32,228 nucleotides of DNA. It comes from Planctomycetota bacterium. Its GTDB lineage: Bacteria > Planctomycetota > Planctomycetia > Gemmatales > Gemmataceae. The stretch spans positions 1 to 32,228 of the forward strand of contig JAJPHU010000053.1 of assembly GCA_021325115.1 (NCBI GenBank), written 5' to 3'. Below, piece by piece: positions 9,339 through 16,328 of this stretch (within the stretch, counting starts at the first letter, position 1; the number at the start of each line of letters is the position of its first letter). The notes under the pieces are model-generated. The model saw only the letters and a program-made list of their open reading frames with translations. It did not search any database and was not told the DNA's origin. A program made the position numbers and the translations under genes.

Positions 9339-9620
9339 TTATGCTTCCGAATCGTCAGGTTTTGACTTTTCCTCTGTCTCGTTGTCTTTGTCGGAGGTAG
9401 TGAAGGTATCGACGACGACATCGCGCAACAGCATAGCGCTCGTGAGGACGCCGAGCAGTGTGGCGGCAGGATGAGGATCGGTGAATACGCGGTCGGCAAC
9501 AGCTTGCTGCTCGGCCGTGGGAGTAGGGAAACTTGCTTCGCCGGACGGCGTTTGCAGAGACGGCGTCACGGACTGTACAGCGATCACAGGCGGAACAACT
9601 GCGGGCACATCGTCAGTCAT
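9339..9620 (-). CDS. Small acidic hypothetical protein
   Basis: 93 residues from ATG 9620; GGGAGGTGAT immediately upstream is a strong ribosome binding site and lies inside a 5-codon longer frame, which fixes this start. The N terminus is rich in P, V and A, a central segment (HPAATLLGVLTSAMLLRDVVVDTF) could be an amphipathic helix, and the C terminus is highly charged (SDKDNETEEKSKPDDSEA). No signal peptide and no recognisable family. It lies 78 bases downstream of the creatininase-family gene on the same strand and might share its transcript. Confidence 0.6.
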   Translation of the reverse strand: MTDDVPAVVPPVIAVQSVTPSLQTPSGEASFPTPTAEQQAVADRVFTDPHPAATLLGVLTSAMLLRDVVVDTFTTSDKDNETEEKSKPDDSEA

Positions 9621-9698
9621 GGCATCACCTCCCACGGGCAGGTATATTTTACATTATATCGTCTTCCCGAGCGCAAGAACATCACAAGGTTCGTCGAT

Positions 9699-10577
9699 TC
9701 ATTTCACTGGCCGTTGTCTCCACGGCATCGGCATGGTCGGTGGGTGGACATGGCGGTCTTGGCGCGGGTCCTTGGGACGGTCCTTGAACCAGGTTAGGAA
9801 GCGCACCAGTTGCTTGACTGCTTCCTCATAGACTTGTTTGCCCTTCTCGGCCGTGGCCAACTCCGCTTCGCCAAGTACGCCGCTATCCGAATAACTGCTT
9901 GTCCATGATACGATCGTCGCGGGGCCGGCCGCGAATAAGTCCACCCAGTTGAATGGGCTGTTCTCTTCGTTGAAACGGATGACGCCGTTCCTGATCTGGT
10001 CCTTGCGCACGTTATCGCCGTCGAGGTAGAGATATAGGGACGTTTCCAGTTCACAGGCATGAGCGCAGCCGCCAGGAAATTTGCTCTGCCGCCAGCGCGG
10101 CAGAAATTCCTTGTCTACTGTCAGCAGGTTCCACCACGCTGCCAAGATGCACTCAGCGTCGGTCTCCAGGTTGGTGCGGCGAGCTACCAGGTCGAGATTG
10201 GGCATGTTGGAGCCGTGGCCGTTAAGCAGCAGGATTTTTTTGAAGCCGTGATAGGCTAGCGATTGAGTGATGTCGAGAACGTGGTGCATGAAATGCTCGA
10301 AATCGTTGTTGATGGTGCCGGGAAAGTCCATGACATGGCCGGTGTAGCCGTAGCAGACGGTCGGCAGCACCAAGCATTTCTCCGGCACGATCCGGCCGGC
10401 GCCGCGGGCGATCTCGGTCGGACAGATGATGTCTACATCGAGCGGCAGATGCGGTCCATGTTGCTCTACGGCGCCACAAGGCACCACGCAGACCTTGCCC
10501 ATCTCGATAGCGTCGTTGATTTCAGGCCAGGTCAGCTTTTCATAGCGATATTCGGTTCGGGCACGGCTGCTGGTCAT
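9699..10577 (-). CDS. Creatininase-family amidohydrolase
   Basis: 292 residues from ATG 10577, with AGGAG 7 bases upstream; a longer frame to 10649 runs through a palindrome and is rejected. Creatininase-family metal-dependent amide hydrolases bind two metals. The motif GAVEQHGPHLPLDVD is present (ligands E38, H40, D49), as is LNGHGSN (H121 in 119-124), and a later CAHACELETS segment supplies the usual glutamate. Family members include creatininase, the formamide hydrolase of archaeal flavin synthesis and MftE of mycofactocin processing. None of their gene neighbours is here, so the substrate is open. The C terminus (DRHVHPPTMPMPWRQRPVK) is a low-complexity tail. Confidence 0.88.
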   Translation of the reverse strand: MTSSRARTEYRYEKLTWPEINDAIEMGKVCVVPCGAVEQHGPHLPLDVDIICPTEIARGAGRIVPEKCLVLPTVCYGYTGHVMDFPGTINNDFEHFMHHVLDITQSLAYHGFKKILLLNGHGSNMPNLDLVARRTNLETDAECILAAWWNLLTVDKEFLPRWRQSKFPGGCAHACELETSLYLYLDGDNVRKDQIRNGVIRFNEENSPFNWVDLFAAGPATIVSWTSSYSDSGVLGEAELATAEKGKQVYEEAVKQLVRFLTWFKDRPKDPRQDRHVHPPTMPMPWRQRPVK

Positions 10578-10595
10578 GAGGGTTCTCCTGTTGCT

Positions 10596-10658
10596 ACTGG
10601 CGAGTGGGCGTGTCAACGCCCCGATGTTTTTGAACCGGGACGTTGACACGCCCCCAGT
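10596..10658 (-). repeat. Palindromic element in the 5' leader of the creatininase-family gene
   Basis: Outer arms 10606-10618 and 10641-10653 are perfect over 13 bp. The stem continues inward for about 7 more pairs, with two positions that pair only as G.U on the - strand, and outward as ACTGG/CCAGT after a 5-base bulge. It sits just upstream of the ribosome binding site of the - strand gene. It could be a leader structure or a dispersed palindromic repeat. Confidence 0.55.
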
Positions 10659-10948
10659 TGCCTGAATTGAACTGAACTACTTCGGTCTTGGCAAATCAAT
10701 TTTGGGGAAAAAGGAAAAATGGCGCGCAAGTCACAAGATCGGCCGCGTTCTTCTCAGGAACAGAGGTTGGCCCGAGACAGTACATGAGAGGAACCGGACT
10801 TCGCTCTATCGGCGTTTGAGCAAACGATCCCAACGTCACATAGGTGGAAAACCCGTCTCCTGTCTCGGACAGTGCGGATCGAGCACTCATGCGCCGATTT
10901 CCACCCGGCCCTCTTCTAAATTCGGCACCAACTCTTCCCCAAAAGAAG

Positions 10949-10975
10949 ACACCCGGCGGGCGGTCCGCCGGGTGT
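10949..10975 (-). terminator. Intrinsic terminator of the oligogalacturonate-lyase operon
   Basis: An 11-bp perfect G+C-rich stem (10949-10959 with 10965-10975) with a 5-base loop. On the - strand it is followed by CTTCTTTT, and on the + strand by TTCTTCTTCT. It lies about 45 bases after the stop of the last - strand gene, so it is well placed to end that operon. It is also T-rich on the other side and could work in both directions. Confidence 0.8.
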
Positions 10976-11020
10976 TCTTCTTCTCTGATGCATGAATCAG
11001 TTGCAAAGGCACGCTGGCCC

Positions 11021-12250
11021 TCATTCCGGGCTCCTTACAGGTGCGGACTCTGCCGAAACGTCCCTGGTTTTTTTGACCTCGACAGCATAAGTATGCGTCG
11101 CCCCGTGCATATTGGAATGAAAGACGATCCATTGCCCATCGGGCGTGAAAATGACATTCGGCTCCAGTTGGTAATCGTGGCGGGATAGATCGACCAGTTT
11201 TTCAACTTGCAGCTTGCCGTCGTGCGGCGTGAACAGGTAGATCCATTGGCCGTTGCCGGGCGCAGCGACGCTGTGCGGGCCGCCGCCGTCGCCGGCAAAG
11301 AGCTTGCCGTCGGGCGAAACGTTATAATGGACCGACCAATGTTCGCGTGCCACGCGATACTTGATCATTTCCTCGCCCGTCAAGACACGGCCGGCCAGCC
11401 AGAATTCCTTGCCCTTGGGCGTTTGCAGGTCGTACCAGATAATCTTGCCGTCTGGATTGAAGAATTCATGGCCAGCGATCTCCATGTCCATCTGCCGCGC
11501 GTGGATTTTGCGCAGGTCGCTACCGTCGGTGCGGATGGTCCAGATGCGGTCGACTTTGTGCCACGGTCCCTCGTGACAGAACATCATCAACGTCGGATCG
11601 GTTGGCGAAAATTGCACATGATTGAGCCATTCTGTGCTGGGGTGAAACGTCTTGATGGCACCGTCCTTGATGCAGATGGTGTAGAGGCGCATGGGCAGAT
11701 GGGCGGCCCAACGGGCCTCCAAGCCCCCTCCGCGCCGGAAGGGCCATCGCCTTGCTTCCGCTGGGGCTGGCGCCTCGTCAATCTTGGGGCGTTGGCCGCG
11801 CTCGACGAAGGCACCGCCCAACAGCGTCTCATCAGCATTGATTGCCAGACCGGAGCTGCTGCGTATGTCCGGCGGTAAGTCGACGATCGTGCGCGTTTTG
11901 CCACTGTCGAGATGCGTGGCCCGGACAGCGCCGTTTTGGATGTAGTAAACCTGTCTCGTCTTTTTCCCAACCACGGCGCCGAAAGCCTGTCCCTCAACCA
12001 GCGGCTCTATTTGGCGTGTTTTCCAGTCGAGAACGGCCAAGCCGTGCCGCGTGGCCAGGACCAGTTTATCACCTGTGGCAGTGAAGCCATTTTGATGGAA
12101 ATAGAAATGGGACGTGCCGGGTTCGTTCGACAAACGGATGACGCGATGGCCAGTGGCCGGCTCGACCCATTCGCGCGGCGGCTCTGCCGTCTGTGCCAGA
12201 GACCAGCTCAGCGCCATTGTCCATGGTAGGACGAACATTATTTTGTTCAT
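11021..12250 (-). CDS. Exported oligogalacturonate lyase-family protein (PL22-like beta-propeller)
   Basis: 409 residues with a signal peptide (MNKIMFVLPWTMALSWSLAQ). The rest is a seven-bladed-propeller type protein. Segments match the oligogalacturonate lyase family, which cleaves short pectin fragments: TGHRVIRLS (33-41), FHQNGFTATGDKL, FCHEGPW (224-230, H226), EIAGHEFFNPDG (257-268, H261 at the place of the catalytic histidine), and SVHYNVSPDGKLFAGDGG (H308). In the characterised enterobacterial enzymes the metal site includes an HPH motif; here the aligned residues are E363-P-N365 with Q361 nearby, so the metal ligands differ. Enterobacterial enzymes are cytoplasmic, this one is exported. 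A general TolB-like propeller is the alternative. Last gene of a four-gene operon, 30 bases after the lipoprotein gene. Confidence 0.8.
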   Translation of the reverse strand: MNKIMFVLPWTMALSWSLAQTAEPPREWVEPATGHRVIRLSNEPGTSHFYFHQNGFTATGDKLVLATRHGLAVLDWKTRQIEPLVEGQAFGAVVGKKTRQVYYIQNGAVRATHLDSGKTRTIVDLPPDIRSSSGLAINADETLLGGAFVERGQRPKIDEAPAPAEARRWPFRRGGGLEARWAAHLPMRLYTICIKDGAIKTFHPSTEWLNHVQFSPTDPTLMMFCHEGPWHKVDRIWTIRTDGSDLRKIHARQMDMEIAGHEFFNPDGKIIWYDLQTPKGKEFWLAGRVLTGEEMIKYRVAREHWSVHYNVSPDGKLFAGDGGGPHSVAAPGNGQWIYLFTPHDGKLQVEKLVDLSRHDYQLEPNVIFTPDGQWIVFHSNMHGATHTYAVEVKKTRDVSAESAPVRSPE

Positions 12251-12280
12251 TTACGATCTCTAATAGAAAAAGACCTGAGG

Positions 12281-12706
12281 TTATCGCCTTCCTTTTACTT
12301 TTGGGTTACGCTTCAGTTGAATCGGAAGCTCGTTGCTGCCAGATTTGACCTCGAACTCCAGTCCGGAGGTACGAAAATCTGTGTAGCGCTCTTCAAAAGG
12401 GGGCGGGGCAAAGCGGTCGCGCGGATCTTCCGGCGGCGGCGGGGCGATCAAGACACGGTAAACGCCGGCCGGGGCGCCGTCGCCAGGCTTGTGTGTGCCG
12501 AGGCGATAGCTGCCATCGGGTTGAATCTCGGCGCGGGCGGTGATGGCTGGCTCCTGGTCTTTGCTCTCAAAAACTACCAGGCCGCCCGGAACGGGAGCAC
12601 CGTCATCAAAAGTCACCTTGCCGCTCACCGAGTTCATTCTGCCGCAGCCAGTTCCGGCAGCGAGCACGACCAATAGCCAACTCCAACGAAGGACGCGGTT
12701 TGTCAT
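12281..12706 (-). CDS. Lipoprotein with carboxypeptidase-regulatory-like (beta-sandwich) domain
   Basis: 141 residues. A lipoprotein signal ends in AAGTGC with the acylated cysteine at C21. The mature part (SGKVTFDDGAPVPGGLVVFESKDQ...ARAEIQPDGSYRLGT...GVYRVLIAPP) is the transthyretin/carboxypeptidase-regulatory-like fold common in small planctomycete lipoproteins found downstream of DUF1559 genes. GGAG 7 bases upstream supports the start. It lies 30 bases after the DUF1559 gene and 30 bases before the lyase gene. Its role is unknown; surface binding or scaffolding is an inference from fold and context. Confidence 0.8.
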   Translation of the reverse strand: MTNRVLRWSWLLVVLAAGTGCGRMNSVSGKVTFDDGAPVPGGLVVFESKDQEPAITARAEIQPDGSYRLGTHKPGDGAPAGVYRVLIAPPPPEDPRDRFAPPPFEERYTDFRTSGLEFEVKSGSNELPIQLKRNPKVKGRR

Positions 12707-12736
12707 CGGGAAGCTCCTTTTTTTGTGGCGAAAGAA

Positions 12737-13687
12737 TCACCAATCACCAGGGATGGGCAGGCCGTCTTGGCGGTTGGCGAGCAATTGCAAGGTAGTGCCG
12801 GACACCGCGGTGCTCAGGCCATGGACGCTGCCGTCGCAGAAGAGGAACTCCACGACGCCTGTGTGCCAACTGCCGAATTGGATGTTGTTGGCATCGTAAG
12901 GAGACAAGGCCAGCAGGTTTTTGACGCCGGCAACTCGGCCAACCGACCAGGCCGGCTTGGCGGCGTAGACAACGAAATCGTTGGTATTGATCGCCCCGTT
13001 GATGCCGCCCAACTCGCCGACCCGGACATGCTTGTCGCCCATCATCAAGGTGTTGCTCAGTCCATCGGTGATCTGGGCAATGCTCACACCGATGCCGTAG
13101 TTTTGGTTGACCGAGAAGGCACCGTCGTTCCACGAACTGTCGCCATAGCAGACAGCGTAGTCAGAGCAAATACCTTGCTCGTGGCCGTAACTGGCCCCGC
13201 CGTTGACCGACTCAGCAGGGGCATTGCGGCGTGCGGGACAATTGAAGATCTTCACCGGGTAGGTCAGGGCGCCGGTGGCCTGGAATTGCGAGCGATTGAT
13301 ATCGTTGACGGGGATATTGGGAGTAGCGGTGCTGTCCTCGCTGCTGGGATAGTACATGGGGTAGCCCATAGGCGTGGCGAACAGGTTCCACAGTGGTCCT
13401 TGCTCGATGTAGGGCAAAATGTACACGGCCCAGCTGATACTTTGGGGCCGGCCACCGCTGCGACCAAAGGGAAATTTCCCATAGACATCGTGGAAATTGT
13501 GCATAGCCAATCCCATCTGTTTGAGATTGTTCTGGCATTGAGTGCGAGCGGCAGCCTCGCGGACTTTCTGAACTGCGGGCAGCAGCAAACCGATGAGGAT
13601 GGCGATGATGGCGATCACCACCAACAGTTCGATCAACGTGAAGCCGCGGCGAGTCCGGCGGTTGTTGGGGGGAAAGAAGGGAATCAC
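12737..13687 (-). CDS. DUF1559 domain protein with type IV pilin-like N terminus
   Basis: 316 residues from GTG 13687 with GGAGG upstream. The N terminus [19 protein letters not shown] (14-32) is a prepilin-type leader and membrane helix, cut after the glycine by a prepilin peptidase. It continues as [23 protein letters not shown], the hallmark of planctomycete DUF1559 proteins. The C terminus has the expected [12 protein letters not shown] motif. These proteins occur in many copies per planctomycete genome and are thought to form pseudopilus- or fibre-like surface structures. It lies 58 bases after the FecR-like gene in the same operon. Confidence 0.95.
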   Translation of the reverse strand: MIPFFPPNNRRTRRGFTLIELLVVIAIIAILIGLLLPAVQKVREAAARTQCQNNLKQMGLAMHNFHDVYGKFPFGRSGGRPQSISWAVYILPYIEQGPLWNLFATPMGYPMYYPSSEDSTATPNIPVNDINRSQFQATGALTYPVKIFNCPARRNAPAESVNGGASYGHEQGICSDYAVCYGDSSWNDGAFSVNQNYGIGVSIAQITDGLSNTLMMGDKHVRVGELGGINGAINTNDFVVYAAKPAWSVGRVAGVKNLLALSPYDANNIQFGSWHTGVVEFLFCDGSVHGLSTAVSGTTLQLLANRQDGLPIPGDW

Positions 13688-13745
13688 AATAGACCTCCAA
13701 AAAACAAGGAACGAAAGGAAAGGGGCCGCGAGTAGCCCCGCAAAT

Positions 13746-15359
13746 TCACCGCATCAGCCACGGCGCAGCAACCGATGCCCAAGTCGTGCCCAGGCGAACC
13801 TCGTCAATCGTCTGCCGCGTCAGACTGTTAATATGGACCTCCAACCACTCAAAGACTAAATCGCTCTGAAAAGGAGGACCAGTGACGGTCCAGGTTTCCG
13901 GCTCGCGGCGTTCCACGGCCTCCTGGGCGCCGTAGACGCGCAGGAATACTTGGTCTGGTTCGGTGGCGCGAGCGATGATTTTGGCGGCCAGCAAATACGT
14001 GGTGCCGTAATCGAGCGGCAGCGGCGTCCGCGAGCCGACGGCATGGAGATGGGTGAACAGCTGATTCGCGCCACCCACGCCGATGTTCAGCCGCAGCCGG
14101 GAATTTTCGTTACGAATTTCCGAGTTGGTGCGTAGCAACACGGCCACCGCGTTGAGCGGATCGGCGGGCGGCCCCTGGCGGCGAAACAGGAAACTCAAGT
14201 AGTAAGTGCGATCGACGTCCAGGCGCACCGGCGTGGCCAGGCGGCGATAGTATTTGCTGAAACCGAGGTACTCGAAACAGCCTCCCACCGAGGGCGTTGC
14301 CGAGCCGGGCCGAGAGAGACTTTCAGCAATGTGGAGGGCATGATGGTTTGTATCGCCAGGGCGGAGGGGACGAGCAAAGCCCTCCCACGGACCGTTCCAG
14401 CCGAAACCACCATTGGCCTGCTTGCGCCGAAAGGCTTCTGCATCCTTGTAGTCGAAACCTTCGTAAGCCAGAAGTCCGGCGGCTGGATCGCCGTCCGCTT
14501 CTTCGACGTCGGCGAGGTGGCGAATGAAGCGCTCTTCATCGAGCGGCACCGGCTGGCCCGGCGCCTGGGCGGCCGGAGCATAGCGGCGGGCCTGCCCGGC
14601 TGTCAGTTGCTCAACAAGACCGTCATCTCCTTCGCCGTTGAGCGTTCGCCGTACCTCGCCGTTGAAGACGTGGACTTCCTCGCCGTCCGGCCCTACGGCC
14701 ACGGCGTATTCGGTGCCAAAATCTACCAGCGTGGCGGTTGGCGTGTGCAGGTCGAAGGGCGCTGCCGTCTCATCGGCCTGGAAAACGACCTTGCCCTGAA
14801 GTAGAGTGGCTGACGTGCCAGAGTCAAGACGCAATACGACTGGCCCTTCCAGGAGCAAGGCTGAGCCGCCATCGGCGACAATTCGCGCCGCCCCTTTGCG
14901 CAAGCGCAGCTCCCCCAACGCCAACCGTGCGCCGGCGCGGGGTTGATTCTCCCCCTCCCAGACGCAGCCGGCCGCCTGAACGAGGGTAGCGACGTAAGCC
15001 GGCGCTTGTGCCTCTGTCGGGGGCGACGCACCGCCACCAGGCCACCAACTCAGCGACCATTGAATCAACAGCGAAGCCGCCAGCGTCCCCACTGCTACCA
15101 CGACATAGCGCAGCACGGAGACGGTCCGCCTTCGTCGTGCGGCTGCTTCGAGTGGGTAAGCGGAGGGCATCGCTCCGCTGCCCAGGGCTGAATGAGTAAG
15201 CAGACGCGCGTGCAGATCGAGATATTCCAGATACAGACGCCGGCATTCGGCATCCGCGTCCAGCAATTCCTGCAAGCGGGCGTGCTCTGCCTCGTTGAGT
15301 TGGCCGTCGCACAACTCCGCCAGTAAGCGCTGCAATTCCTCACGCATTTCTGCATTCAT
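13746..15359 (-). CDS. FecR-like anti-sigma/transmembrane sensor with C-terminal concanavalin-like domain
   Basis: 537 residues from ATG 15359; GCGAGGCAAGG just upstream supports this over the longer frame to 15410. Parts in order: cytoplasmic helical region (1-75, [25 protein letters not shown].., an anti-sigma-like segment without a zinc motif), one membrane helix (about 82-106), a FecR domain (about 150-260, with [10 protein letters not shown].., [34 protein letters not shown]), and a 240-residue C-terminal beta-rich domain (from [10 protein letters not shown]) resembling the LamG/concanavalin-like domains of planctomycete FecR proteins. The layout suggests a sensor that binds an outside ligand and controls a sigma factor. 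The ECF sigma gene is divergent, 222 bases away. Confidence 0.82.
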   Translation of the reverse strand: MNAEMREELQRLLAELCDGQLNEAEHARLQELLDADAECRRLYLEYLDLHARLLTHSALGSGAMPSAYPLEAAARRRRTVSVLRYVVVAVGTLAASLLIQWSLSWWPGGGASPPTEAQAPAYVATLVQAAGCVWEGENQPRAGARLALGELRLRKGAARIVADGGSALLLEGPVVLRLDSGTSATLLQGKVVFQADETAAPFDLHTPTATLVDFGTEYAVAVGPDGEEVHVFNGEVRRTLNGEGDDGLVEQLTAGQARRYAPAAQAPGQPVPLDEERFIRHLADVEEADGDPAAGLLAYEGFDYKDAEAFRRKQANGGFGWNGPWEGFARPLRPGDTNHHALHIAESLSRPGSATPSVGGCFEYLGFSKYYRRLATPVRLDVDRTYYLSFLFRRQGPPADPLNAVAVLLRTNSEIRNENSRLRLNIGVGGANQLFTHLHAVGSRTPLPLDYGTTYLLAAKIIARATEPDQVFLRVYGAQEAVERREPETWTVTGPPFQSDLVFEWLEVHINSLTRQTIDEVRLGTTWASVAAPWLMR

Positions 15360-15581
15360 CGCCTTGCCTCGCTTATGCTTCGGGCCTGGATCAAGGCTAA
15401 CAAAAAGCATTACAGGGCTTTCCGTTAACCCTAAGCTCTACTTTGTTTCCCGGTCAGGACCCAAAAAGTGCCATCACGCGACGGATTTTTCTGGCACGCC
15501 GCCGCGCAAAGGCGGGAATATAACAGGGTACGAGAAATTGCTCATCAAGACTCGGCTTTGGCCCATCGAGGAGCTGCGCTG
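15360..15581. promoter_or_regulatory. Divergent promoter region of the FecR-like operon and ECF sigma gene
   Basis: The 222 bases between the two chosen starts must carry both promoters. No consensus boxes can be assigned with confidence. GAGGAG at 15568-15573 is the ribosome binding site of the sigma gene, 8 bases before its GTG. Confidence 0.5.
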
Positions 15582-16100
15582 GTGGAGGCGGTCCGCACGG
15601 AACTGCTGGTTCGTCTGCTGACGCGGCATCAGGACGAATTGTTTCGTTATATCTTCGCCCTGTTGCCGCACGAAGAAGATGCGCGCGACGTGCTCCAAGA
15701 AACCAGCGTTGCTCTGTACCGCAAATTCGCCGAATATGATCCGGAAAAGCCATTTTTGGCCTGGGCCTATCGCTTCGCCTATCTGGAAGTGCTCAAGCAG
15801 CGCGAGCGCAACCAACGGCGCACGCGCCTTTTCCACCCGGAATTGATTGAGCGCTTGGCCCTGGAGCGTCAAGAACAGGAACCGGTGTTGCAGGCGCGGC
15901 TCCAGGCCTTGGAGTTGTGTTTGCAAGAACTGCCCCCGGACGATCGCGAGCTGATCCGTCAGCGCTACCAAAGCTCCCGACGCACCGAGGAGCTGGTACG
16001 CCAGCTCGGCTCCAGCCGGCGTACTTTTTTCCGCAAGCTCGACCGCCTTCGCCGTGCCCTTTTGGAGTGCATCAACCGCCGTATGGCGGCGGAAGGATAG
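15582..16100 (+). CDS. ECF-type RNA polymerase sigma factor (planctomycete/verrucomicrobial class)
   Basis: 172 residues from GTG 15582 (GAGGAG, 8-base spacing). A longer frame from 15468 adds 38 residues of unlikely composition and has no such site. Sigma-70 region 2 is at about 12-80 (HQDELFRYIFALLPHEEDARDVLQETSVALYRKF, then KPFLAWAYRFAYLEVLKQRER) and region 4 at about 110-168 (CLQELPPDDRELIRQRYQ..RRTEELVRQLGSSRRTFFRKLDRLRR). Length and spacing fit the short sigma factors of the Rhodopirellula/Verrucomicrobium class. Placed divergently from the FecR-like gene, it is the likely regulator of the operon 11021-15359. Confidence 0.9.
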   Translation: MEAVRTELLVRLLTRHQDELFRYIFALLPHEEDARDVLQETSVALYRKFAEYDPEKPFLAWAYRFAYLEVLKQRERNQRRTRLFHPELIERLALERQEQEPVLQARLQALELCLQELPPDDRELIRQRYQSSRRTEELVRQLGSSRRTFFRKLDRLRRALLECINRRMAAEG

Positions 16101-16328
16101 ACAGGCGCCTGCTTGTTAAGAGCTAGCGGACCAAACCTCCTCTCCCCTCGTGGGGAGGGCTGAGGTAGGAGGTGTCAAGGCAAGGGAGCCAGGGAGGGGT
16201 GTCCCTCACCCCAACCCTCCCCCACAAGGAGGGAGGGAAAAGTTCGCTCGCCCTAAGCAGGCCGGCAAGCACCGGCGGTTGCCGCTGAGGCCTGCTTTAG
16301 GTTTCTTATTCATGCGATGGGTCCAGAC
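16101..16328. repeat. Repeat-rich intergenic region between convergent genes
   Basis: 228 bases with no gene. It holds a compound palindrome (ACCTCCT 16135-16141 / AGGAGGT 16167-16173, with inner CTCCCC 16142-16147 / GGGGAG 16152-16157), a C-rich stretch (16204-16233, CCCTCACCCCAACCCTCCC type, common as dispersed repeats in many bacteria), and a hairpin at 16255-16297. That hairpin has AAGCAGGCC/GGCCTGCTT outer arms and GGCAA/TTGCC inner arms. It separates the sigma gene from the convergent lactate permease, and one or more of these structures may act as terminators. Confidence 0.6.

Larger units (their letters stand above)
10578..11020. other. 443-base intergenic region
   Basis: Holds the palindrome at 10596-10658, promoter sequence for the creatininase-family gene (not resolved) and the terminator of the downstream-pointing operon at 10949-10975. 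Between about 10680 and 10940 I see no gene. An open frame at 10702-10995 has basic, repeat-free but unconvincing composition, no ribosome binding site, and runs through the terminator. Confidence 0.5.

Noticed and set aside
9271..10835. Identical 14-mer AAACGATCCCAACG at 9271-9284 and 10822-10835
   Set aside because: Flanking bases differ and no larger duplication is visible; one copy is the end of the DUF58 gene. Most likely chance or a tiny remnant.
10702..10995. Open frame of 97 codons in the intergenic region
   Set aside because: No ribosome binding site, no family, and it runs through the intrinsic terminator at 10949-10975.
12725..13735. Long + strand open frame (336 codons) opposite the DUF1559 gene
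   Set aside because: Complete antisense overlap with a gene whose pilin-like leader and C-terminal motif are unmistakable.
15468..15581. Upstream 38-codon extension of the ECF sigma gene
   Set aside because: GTG 15582 has GAGGAG at the right distance and yields the typical 172-residue protein; the extension looks like non-coding sequence.
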